Of a DNA stretch of 17,196 nt, positions 1 to 6,150 are shown one piece after another (position 1 is the stretch's first letter; each line of letters starts with the position of its first letter). Source of the stretch: CAYWFU01 sp964457585 (lineage in GTDB: Bacteria; JACRDZ01); the NCBI GenBank assembly GCA_964457585.1, contig CAYWFU010000068.1:1-17196 (forward strand), written 5' to 3'. Under the pieces are notes generated by a model. The model ran no database searches. It was not told the DNA's origin and saw only the letters and a list, made by a program, of their open reading frames with translations. A program made the position numbers and the translations under genes.

Positions 1-56
1 ATCTGAAGCACATATGAGCATTCTAAATTCGCAAACCTGATTAGTTTGAGTATAAC

Positions 57-115
57 GCCTCATAAATGAGGCAACTACATGTTCCAAAATCAGTGTGTTG
101 CTCGATTTATCGAGC
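57..115. repeat. Two tandem short perfect hairpins (REP-like)
   Basis: The first hairpin pairs GCCTCAT (57-63) with ATGAGGC (66-72) around a 2-nt loop. The second pairs GCTCGAT (100-106) with ATCGAGC (109-115), also around 2 nt. Read on the minus strand, the first is preceded two bases away by GTAG (plus-strand CTAC at 75-78), as in REP elements mobilised by REP-associated Y1 transposases. No transposase is visible in the window. They could also be remnants of another element or transcript-end structures. Confidence 0.4.
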
Positions 116-252
116 TTAATTTGACCAATTTTAGCTTATTATTTGCATTTATACAAGATAAATGTTAAAATCCAATTCAATTATTATAGTAAGTGTTAAG
201 CCATCTGCTTGCGGTATTTAGTTTCGTTTTTATGAATTAAAAGCTTTATAAA

Positions 253-280
253 CTGATAGCTGACACCTGATAGCTGAAAC
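253..280. repeat. 14-nt tandem direct repeat
   Basis: Two adjacent copies, CTGATAGCTGACAC (253-266) and CTGATAGCTGAAAC (267-280), differ at one position. They end 16 bases before the GGAG Shine-Dalgarno of the PilM-like gene. The role is unknown; they may be a small intergenic repeat or a protein-binding site. Confidence 0.6.
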
Positions 281-309
281 CTATAAATATAAAATTGGAG
301 CGTCTATTA

Positions 310-1830
310 ATGCTAGCATTAAATAAAATTTATGGATTGGATTTTGGAAGTAATTCAGTAAAAATAATGCAATTAACAAAAGATTGTAAAATAGATAAAT
401 TTTGGATTAAAGAATATGCAAGGCAACCAGATGGAAATGTTTCCAATGAAGCGATTATTTCAGCGTTAAACGACATTGTTAATAGTAATTCTTTAAATAA
501 TAAAAAATTTGTTTTAAGTATTCCACGGCATAATTGCATAATACGCAAACTGAAATTCCCATTTAATGATTTAAAAAAAATTGATAAAACTATTAATTTT
601 GAAATTGAGCCGCATATCCCTTATCCTATTTCAGATGTTAATCTCGATTATTTTTTATCATATTCTACTGAGACAGAATGCGAAGTTACTGTAATTGCGG
701 TTAACAAGAGTATTATTAATAATTACATTAAAATTGCCGATGCCTGTAAAATAAAAATTTCTGCTGTTACTTCAGCAGATATTGCAGATTTTAATTTTAT
801 TTCTACACAATTACAAAATAAAGAAGGTGTTATTGTATTTATAAATTTTGGAGCTAAAAATACATCACTTATTATTTTAAAAAATGGGCAATTGGATTTT
901 TCGAGAAGCATTCCAAAAAGCGGAGATTTTCTTTCAGAACTTATTGCTACGCATAATAATATATCTTTTGCAGATGCAGAAAAAAGAAAAATAACTGTTA
1001 AAGATAATTCTGATGATATAAATATAATTCAAAATGGTTTAAACGATATCATTAATGAAATACATTATACTATAAATTCATATCTGGCTGATTCACATAT
1101 TGCAAAAATCGATAAAATGTATATATGCGGTGGAACTGCAAATATTAAAAACATTGATAATAAATTATCAAAATATCTTGAATTAAATACAGAAATTATA
1201 AATATTGATGCGACAGTAGATTCTACATTATGTATGTTTAATACTGCATATGGATGCGCAGTCCAGCAAATACAATTAAAAGATAAAATCGTTAAAATAA
1301 ATTTATTAACCAGAGAAGAATATGTACTTTTTCAAGATAAAAAACAAATTTATATTTCAGCAGTATTATTAATTTTTATTCTATCAATTTTAAGTTTGAA
1401 CTTTTATTTGAAGTTTGATATGCAAAATAAAAAGGTAGAATATATTGATAATGAAATTAATAAAATTTTCAAGGAAACCTTCCCTGAAAGTAAAATAGTC
1501 ATTAATTCAAAACAGCAATTAATGAGCAGTATAAATGAAGAAAAAAAGAAATTTGAAATAAATTCAGGATTGTCTATGGATAAACTATCCACACTCAAAA
1601 TTTTCAGGGAACTTAATGTGGTTATTGAAAAAAATATAAACATTGAATTAACTGATTTGAATATTTCTGAGAAGACAGTAATTTTAAGCGGAATAACTAA
1701 ATCATTTCGTGAAGTAGATTTAATCAAAGATAGATTAAAAAAATCCAGAGTTTTTAACAATACAAAAGTTGATAGTCTAAAAACAAGAAATGATAATAAA
1801 ATTGAATTCAGATTAATAATACAATTATAA
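310..1830 (+). CDS. PilM-like actin-fold protein fused to a PilN-like membrane segment (GspL-type architecture)
   Basis: This looks like the cytoplasmic and inner-membrane platform protein of a type IV pilus or type II secretion-like machine. Residues 1 to about 335 resemble PilM: the N-terminal phosphate-binding strand reads YGLDFGSNSVKIMQL, and NFEIEPHIPYPISDVNLDY matches the conserved segment where PilM proteins have an E..IP(Y/F)P pattern. A single membrane span follows (about residues 346-368, IYISAVLLIFILSILSLNF), then a charged, probably coiled segment and a C-terminal alpha/beta domain resembling periplasmic PilN or GspL. PilM alone is usually about 350 residues; the 506 here fit a PilM-PilN fusion, the arrangement GspL has. 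I chose the ATG at 310 because GGAG (297-300) lies nine bases upstream; an in-frame TTG at 295 falls inside that signal. No pilO, pilP or pilQ follows: the next gene is convergent. Family assignment is firm; pilus versus secretion is open. Confidence 0.78.
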   Translation: MLALNKIYGLDFGSNSVKIMQLTKDCKIDKFWIKEYARQPDGNVSNEAIISALNDIVNSNSLNNKKFVLSIPRHNCIIRKLKFPFNDLKKIDKTINFEIEPHIPYPISDVNLDYFLSYSTETECEVTVIAVNKSIINNYIKIADACKIKISAVTSADIADFNFISTQLQNKEGVIVFINFGAKNTSLIILKNGQLDFSRSIPKSGDFLSELIATHNNISFADAEKRKITVKDNSDDINIIQNGLNDIINEIHYTINSYLADSHIAKIDKMYICGGTANIKNIDNKLSKYLELNTEIINIDATVDSTLCMFNTAYGCAVQQIQLKDKIVKINLLTREEYVLFQDKKQIYISAVLLIFILSILSLNFYLKFDMQNKKVEYIDNEINKIFKETFPESKIVINSKQQLMSSINEEKKKFEINSGLSMDKLSTLKIFRELNVVIEKNINIELTDLNISEKTVILSGITKSFREVDLIKDRLKKSRVFNNTKVDSLKTRNDNKIEFRLIIQL

Positions 1831-1850
1831 AGAGATGGTATGAAAGATTG

Positions 1851-1927
1851 AGGTTGAGGAAAGATTTAAATCATTATATTGATTTTTGGTTTTATCTTTT
1901 TCTTAACCTAGCCCTTAGCCTTAACCT
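1851..1927. repeat. Imperfect inverted repeat and CTTAACC/CTTAGCC-rich tract between convergent genes
   Basis: The arm at 1851-1865 (AGGTTGAGGAAAGAT) is nearly complementary to 1894-1909 (ATCTTTTTCTTAACCT), with a loop of about 28 nt. The right side continues into a low-complexity run in which CTTAACC, CCTTAGCC and TTAACC follow one another (1902-1927). No T-tract follows either side, so a classical terminator is doubtful, although the position between two convergent genes would suit one. Confidence 0.35.
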
Positions 1928-1946
1928 GATTTATCATAGGAGATTT

Positions 1947-3440
1947 TTACGAAATTTTCATATAGGGCGTTTTTGTTTGACCGTATATACACACTCGGTT
2001 TTTACCGGAATTTTTAGCCATATAAAGTGCATGATCAGCATTATTTATAAGATCAGCGTCTGTTTTGGCATCAGTTGGAAAAGTTGAGATTCCTGCACTT
2101 ATTGTAAGTGAAACATTTTTCTTAAGTTGAATTTTTTTGTTAATATCTTCAATAAAATTATAATCATTTAACAGGTTACGTATTCTATCAGCAAAATCCA
2201 ATGCTTTTATACAATCTGTTTCAGGTAAAATTATAGTAAATTCTTCTCCGCCATAACGAGCTACTATATCTATTTTACGCGCAAAATTCATTATTATTTT
2301 TGCAAGTTGGATTAATGCTAAATCTCCTGCCGGATGTCCATAAGTATCATTATATAATTTGAAATTATCAACATCAATCATTATCAATGAAAGGTCACGG
2401 CTATATCTTTCAGCTCTATGAGTTTCAAGAGCAAGTTGTTCCCGAAAAAATTTATGATTATAGATATTTGTTAACCCATCAGTAATTGCTAAATGCCGGG
2501 TTTCCTCATATAAACGTGCATTTTCTATTGCCACACTAATCTGACTTGCAAAAGTTGATAAAAGCCTGATTTCATCATCTGAAAATTTATGCACTTCAAA
2601 ACTGTAAATAGTAATTACTCCTATTGATTTATTTTTTGCAATCAATGGCACACATAATAATGAAGTAATTCCTTCACGTACAGCATAATCAGGAGCATGA
2701 ATTCGGCTATCCTGAGAAACATCTTCAATTGCTATTGGCTGCTTATCCAATACAACCCTTCCAGCGATGCTCTCCCCTATTCTGATATCCCCTTTTCTTA
2801 AATATTCATCACTTAAACCATAACTGCCTCTTAATACCAAAAATTTTGATTCGGGGTCTAAAATACGCACTGAACACAACGGGGATTTCATAATTTTACT
2901 TGTTGTGGATACTGCAAGATCAATTACTGAATCCAGATTTAAATTTGAATTTATAACCTTACCTAAATTATATATAGCTAAAAGCTCATCCATATGCATT
3001 CGAATTTCAGTAAGCTGATATTTTTGCTGTTTGCTTAAAACCTGTAAGACCTTATTTTGACTATCTGCTTCCTGTTGTTTTTTAGTAATTTGTTTTACAA
3101 TTGTCTCAATATTATCTTCTAATTCAGCAAGTTCATCTTTATCATTTATTTCAAGAATATTTTTTTCACTCCAGATTTCCGAAGTTTCTCTGATACGCAT
3201 TAGAAGTTTGTATAAATAACTATGTAGAAATCTTTTGAAAAGTGTAAAACTAATAAAAGCCATAACCAATGTTATGGCAATGAAAAATGAAAAAATATAA
3301 GGTAATGTTAATTTACTATGATATTGATAATGAAGAAATGCCAATAATGAAAATATACCTGCTGATAATAATGCTAAAATAAATACAGAAATAAATATTC
3401 TATTCAAAGAAGTTAGTCTTACAGTTTTGTTATTTGACAT
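1947..3440 (-). CDS. Membrane-anchored GAF-GGDEF diguanylate cyclase
   Basis: It probably makes cyclic di-GMP from two GTP in response to a signal sensed by its GAF domain. Two membrane spans lie at about residues 14-37 and 45-69, followed by a HAMP-like or coiled linker (about 70-155), a GAF domain (about 165-305) and a GGDEF domain (about 318-485). The active-site loop is RYGGEEF with GGEEF at 397-401. The metal- and substrate-binding stretch IDVDNFK is at 355-361. An inhibitory I-site RxxD (R388-D391) sits exactly five residues before GGEEF, so the enzyme should be active and product-inhibited. No EAL or HD-GYP phosphodiesterase domain is present. The start ATG has GTGAG upstream as a modest ribosome site. 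It is transcribed alone, convergent with the PilM-like gene. A link to pilus control is plausible from adjacency only. Confidence 0.9.
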   Translation of the reverse strand: MSNNKTVRLTSLNRIFISVFILALLSAGIFSLLAFLHYQYHSKLTLPYIFSFFIAITLVMAFISFTLFKRFLHSYLYKLLMRIRETSEIWSEKNILEINDKDELAELEDNIETIVKQITKKQQEADSQNKVLQVLSKQQKYQLTEIRMHMDELLAIYNLGKVINSNLNLDSVIDLAVSTTSKIMKSPLCSVRILDPESKFLVLRGSYGLSDEYLRKGDIRIGESIAGRVVLDKQPIAIEDVSQDSRIHAPDYAVREGITSLLCVPLIAKNKSIGVITIYSFEVHKFSDDEIRLLSTFASQISVAIENARLYEETRHLAITDGLTNIYNHKFFREQLALETHRAERYSRDLSLIMIDVDNFKLYNDTYGHPAGDLALIQLAKIIMNFARKIDIVARYGGEEFTIILPETDCIKALDFADRIRNLLNDYNFIEDINKKIQLKKNVSLTISAGISTFPTDAKTDADLINNADHALYMAKNSGKNRVCIYGQTKTPYMKIS

Positions 3441-3465
3441 TTTTTATCTCACTATATTATCATTA

Positions 3466-3497
3466 AATATAATTACATGCTAATTGTTTTTTGTCAA
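3466..3497 (-). promoter_or_regulatory. Possible promoter of the GGDEF gene
   Basis: The minus strand carries a perfect -35 TTGACA (plus-strand 3492-3497). A TATATT -10 candidate lies at 3466-3471, but the spacer is 20 bp, longer than ideal; no better -10 is seen at 16-18 bp. The site is about 25-55 bases upstream of the GGDEF start and just downstream of the long palindrome at 3508-3551. Confidence 0.35.
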
Positions 3498-3507
3498 TTA
3501 TCTGGAA

Positions 3508-3551
3508 GTGCCAATTTATCACTGCAGTAATCTGCAGTGATAAATTGGCAC
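3508..3551. repeat. Perfect 44-nt palindrome with 20-bp arms
   Basis: The left arm 3508-3527 (GTGCCAATTTATCACTGCAG) is the exact reverse complement of 3532-3551, separated by a 4-nt loop TAAT. Neither flank carries a T-run, so it does not read as an intrinsic terminator in either direction. It lies between the end of the TonB-receptor operon and the GGDEF promoter. It may be an operator, a processing hairpin or a scar of abutted insertion-sequence ends. Confidence 0.85.
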
Positions 3552-3585
3552 AAATATAAATAATAAAATATTCCTATCAGAGACA

Positions 3586-3617
3586 GAAGATACCCTGTGG
3601 TTCTCACAGGGTTCTTC
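3586..3617 (-). terminator. Possible terminator hairpin of the toxin-antitoxin/TonB-receptor operon
   Basis: ACCCTGTG (3592-3599) pairs with CACAGGGT (3605-3612) around a 5-nt loop. Past one bulged base, GAAGA (3586-3590) pairs with TCTTC (3613-3617). On the minus strand it begins about 30 bases after the receptor stop codon. The sequence after the stem is only moderately T-rich, so termination strength is uncertain. Confidence 0.4.
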
Positions 3618-3646
3618 ATTTAAGCAAAATTCATTAATGAAAAACT

Positions 3647-5464
3647 TTAGTCCCAGAACTGCCAATCAAATCCGAAAAAAAACCGCCGTTCTGGCATAGT
3701 ATAACCTTTTAATGTTTCATAATGAGTATTTTGAATATTATTAATGCAGAAATAAAAACTTACATCAATAATTTGCAGAATAATTTTAGTATTTAATAAT
3801 GTATATGGTGATAGTTCCGTATTATTATCTATATTACTATATTGCGTCCCAACTTTTTCTCCGCCAAATTTTATTTTCAGGTTCAAATCATCTTTGCGAA
3901 AATTCTTATCAAAAGTTAAATAATAAGTAAGTTTTTCATCTGGTTGATAAGGTAGATATCTATCCGAATTTTTTTCATGAGCGTCAATATAAGCATAACC
4001 TATTTCTCCAGTTGAATATTTTAAAAATTTACCATCTAAATATATTTCAACATTTTTTGAAAAAGCTTCATTAAGATTTGTAGTACTTATATTATTTTTG
4101 TTATTTTCTGTTTGTTTCATTAAATAACTTGAAAAATTTGTTTGAAATAATTTTAATTTAATTGATATAGGAATATCTTCAGAATTTAAATTAAAATCCA
4201 TACCATAAATATCTGCTTTTTCAGGAATTAAAGTTGAACCGGATGGGTTCTGAATAAAGTTATCACCATAGATATCATTAAAATCCGGATATGAATAGTT
4301 CCTTGATAGATATATATCGGTATCAATATTGTTTGTAAATATATAATTAAAATTTAAATTAGGCATACTATTATTAGAATATTTCTCTGGAGCTATAAAT
4401 CTATATCCCAAAGCAAAATTTATTTTTTTTTCAGTAAAAAACTGTGTTTGTAAAAAATAAGATCGGTTTGTATTTATAATTCTTGATTCTACATTATTTA
4501 ATGATTCTCTGATTCCTAAAAATGAATATTCATCCATTTCGCTACCTAAAAAAGTTTTAAAATTTTTATTCCACATTTTATCATAAGTTAATTTTAAATT
4601 TTGCCTGAAATAATTATTATAAGTGAGCACATTATCAAATTTATTAAAAAAATATTGTTTTGTTAAAGAAAAACTAAAAATACTATTATCTCTTGTTGAT
4701 TTATTAAATTCTATTCTTTGATAATTTTCATCATTTTTACTTTTGTTGCTAAATAAGATAATAGTACTATCTAATTTCTCATTATAAGCGGATTCATCGC
4801 TATACACATGCAGATCTAATTTTATTTTAAATGATGAATCGAATTTATATAAAACATTTGCCATGATATTCTGTCCTAAATAATTATTATTTGGAGTTTT
4901 TGGTCTTATCCCGCGTAATATTATCCCAAAAAAATAATCAATATTATATGAACTGTTTCCATAATTAAAATTATATGTTCTTAAATTGTAATCTCCCCAA
5001 TTTGCTTCTAATCGGGAAAAAGGTTCATCTCCACTATGTTTTTTTAAAGATATTTTTATTATTCCTCCAGAGCAGTTAATGCCGTATAAAACAGGATCAG
5101 GATTTGAAATTATTTCTATTTTTTCTATAAATTCTAGAGGAATATGATTTAAATCTTCCTGGTTATACCATGTGGAGCTGATAGCCTGTTCATTTAGAAG
5201 TATTAATACATTATTTGAATTTGCGCCTCTCATATTTATCTGTCTTTTTTGTCCCATTTCACCTTTAGCTATTAAATTTATTCCAGCATATTCTTTCAGA
5301 AAATCACCCAGATTATTAGCTGAAGATAACTGTATAGAGGAAGATGTCCAGATTTTTGTTGATTTATCACTATCGGGAAAAGCTCTTAATATTTGAGGTA
5401 ATGTAAATATTGAAAATATGATTGCAATCCAATAATTAAATTTAGGATTTTTTATTTTTTTCAT
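3647..5464 (-). CDS. TonB-dependent outer-membrane receptor
   Basis: The 605-residue protein has a signal peptide (KKIKNPKFNYW then a hydrophobic stretch, likely cut after LRA near residue 28). A plug domain covers about residues 45-150; it includes NLGDFLKEYAGINL, the QINMRGANSNNVLILLNEQ strand pair and NPDPVLYGINCSGGIIKI, which match the canonical plug pattern LPGV...RG....VLVLIDG...GP.S.LYG..A.GGVINI. The rest is alternating aromatic/polar beta-barrel sequence, ending in FFFGFDWQFWD. Length is close to BtuB or small siderophore receptors. The substrate is not evident. Only about ten residues separate the predicted cleavage site from the plug and I cannot find a TonB box there. The ATG overlaps the toxin stop codon (ATGA), implying translational coupling in one operon. 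No tonB, exbB or transporter genes are nearby. Confidence 0.85.
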   Translation of the reverse strand: MKKIKNPKFNYWIAIIFSIFTLPQILRAFPDSDKSTKIWTSSSIQLSSANNLGDFLKEYAGINLIAKGEMGQKRQINMRGANSNNVLILLNEQAISSTWYNQEDLNHIPLEFIEKIEIISNPDPVLYGINCSGGIIKISLKKHSGDEPFSRLEANWGDYNLRTYNFNYGNSSYNIDYFFGIILRGIRPKTPNNNYLGQNIMANVLYKFDSSFKIKLDLHVYSDESAYNEKLDSTIILFSNKSKNDENYQRIEFNKSTRDNSIFSFSLTKQYFFNKFDNVLTYNNYFRQNLKLTYDKMWNKNFKTFLGSEMDEYSFLGIRESLNNVESRIINTNRSYFLQTQFFTEKKINFALGYRFIAPEKYSNNSMPNLNFNYIFTNNIDTDIYLSRNYSYPDFNDIYGDNFIQNPSGSTLIPEKADIYGMDFNLNSEDIPISIKLKLFQTNFSSYLMKQTENNKNNISTTNLNEAFSKNVEIYLDGKFLKYSTGEIGYAYIDAHEKNSDRYLPYQPDEKLTYYLTFDKNFRKDDLNLKIKFGGEKVGTQYSNIDNNTELSPYTLLNTKIILQIIDVSFYFCINNIQNTHYETLKGYTMPERRFFFGFDWQFWD

Positions 5465-5817
5465 TCAATATTTCTCGGTTCTATAAGTAATTTCATACCT
5501 GAAATAATTTCTTCTATTCTATGCTTTGACAACTGCCCTATTTTTTCTTTTAAATCAGTCTTATTAACCGTTACTATTTGAGAAATATTGACGACACTTG
5601 TTTTGGATAAATTCGCTTCGCCTTTTTTTAATAAAACATTACCCGGGGAGACGGCTCTGCTTAAGTTTGAGGTTAAAGCGCACAAGACAACCGTATTAAT
5701 CCTGCTTAAGTTAAAAACATTGTTCTGAACAACTACATGAGGATGCATATAAGCGGGTTCAGAGCCTCTTGGCTCATCTAACTGCACCCAAAATATATCA
5801 CCCTGTTTTATTACCAT
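5461..5817 (-). CDS. MazF/PemK-family endoribonuclease toxin
   Basis: This 118-residue protein matches the MazF/PemK family of sequence-selective mRNA interferases. The N-terminal GDIFWVQLDEPRGSEP, followed by HPHVVVQNNVFN, corresponds to the family's G(D)(I/V)....L.P..GSE...RP.VV(V/I)QN core. The usual arginine before proline is histidine (HPH), which to my recollection occurs in one subfamily. NTVVLCALTSNL and VNISQIVTVNK match the later conserved strands, including the catalytic-region threonine-serine (LTS). Length is normal. Its start overlaps the antitoxin end by 7 nt and its TGA overlaps the start of the TonB receptor. Toxic activity is inferred from the family. Confidence 0.9.
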   Translation of the reverse strand: MVIKQGDIFWVQLDEPRGSEPAYMHPHVVVQNNVFNLSRINTVVLCALTSNLSRAVSPGNVLLKKGEANLSKTSVVNISQIVTVNKTDLKEKIGQLSKHRIEEIISGMKLLIEPRNIE

Positions 5818-6065
5818 GAGCCTTTTACTAATCCTGAATGTTTAGATTTTACTTTAGAAATCAAAAGTTTTTCATTCTCATCAAGTAGTTCAGGATAGCC
5901 CTTGTTAATTTCTTTAATTAATTCTATATTTTCATTCTTCTCTATCAAATATTCCACTGCCTGAGAAAATATCCGGCTTTTAGGGATACTTAACTTACTT
6001 GATAGCTCTATAACTTTATTATATAGATTTTTATCAATTGAAATGGCTGTTTTTATTGTTGACAT
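5811..6065 (-). CDS. Ribbon-helix-helix antitoxin partner of the MazF/PemK toxin
   Basis: The 84-residue protein begins with a beta-strand TIKTAISIDKNLYNKV followed by two helices (LSSKLSIPKSRIFSQAVEYLIEKN), the shape of ribbon-helix-helix DNA-binding antitoxins. The polar C-terminal tail would bind and neutralise the toxin. It is not a classical AbrB-fold MazE. The start at 6065 is supported by GAGGAAAAG directly upstream, and a strong promoter with an overlapping palindrome lies a few dozen bases further upstream. It should autorepress the operon together with the toxin, as is usual for such pairs. Confidence 0.87.
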   Translation of the reverse strand: MSTIKTAISIDKNLYNKVIELSSKLSIPKSRIFSQAVEYLIEKNENIELIKEINKGYPELLDENEKLLISKVKSKHSGLVKGSW

Positions 6066-6076
6066 CTTTTCCTCAT

Positions 6077-6095
6077 GTTATACCAGTAGTATAAC
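6077..6095. promoter_or_regulatory. Palindromic operator of the toxin-antitoxin operon
   Basis: GTTATAC (6077-6083) and GTATAAC (6089-6095) form a perfect 7-bp inverted repeat with a 5-nt spacer; the minus-strand -10 hexamer lies inside it. An additional half-site-like ATATACC lies at 6102-6108 in the promoter spacer. Ribbon-helix-helix antitoxins bind such palindromes; autorepression here is inference. Confidence 0.7.
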
Positions 6096-6116
6096 TTATT
6101 TATATACCATTGTCAA
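6088..6116 (-). promoter_or_regulatory. Near-consensus sigma70 promoter of the toxin-antitoxin/TonB-receptor operon
   Basis: On the minus strand TTGACA (6111-6116) and TATACT (6088-6093) are separated by exactly 17 bp. This is among the best promoter matches in the window and sits about 23-50 bases upstream of the antitoxin start, overlapping the operator. Confidence 0.8.
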
Positions 6117-6150
6117 GTTCTTTTTAAAAGGGTTCTGATATTTTATCCCC

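Larger units (their letters stand above)
1..309. other. Non-coding region upstream of the PilM-like gene
   Basis: I see no convincing gene here. On the + strand, a frame open from base 2 reads SEAHMSILNSQT then a stop, which could be the tail of an upstream gene but is too short to support. The region holds two short perfect hairpins (57-72 and 100-115) and a 14-nt tandem repeat (253-280), and ends in the Shine-Dalgarno GGAG at 297-300 that serves the ATG at 310. A possible but weak promoter is TTGCAT at 143-148 with TAAAAT at 166-171 (17-bp spacer); its -35 matches consensus at only three positions. Confidence 0.6.

Noticed and set aside
50..201. Integron attC-like site (TATAAC near 51 and GTTAAGC at 195-201)
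   Set aside because: The left core does not fit RYYYAAC and the internal sequence does not fold as paired arms; no integrase or cassette is present.
1848..2087. A 79-codon + strand open frame after the PilM-like gene
   Set aside because: It runs antisense through the 3' end of the GGDEF gene, has no ribosome site and low-complexity composition.
5750..5790. MazF toxin inactivated by the arginine-to-histidine change (HPHVV)
   Set aside because: As far as I recall the HPHVV(V/I)QNN form occurs across a PemK/MazF subfamily, and the remaining conserved strands are intact.
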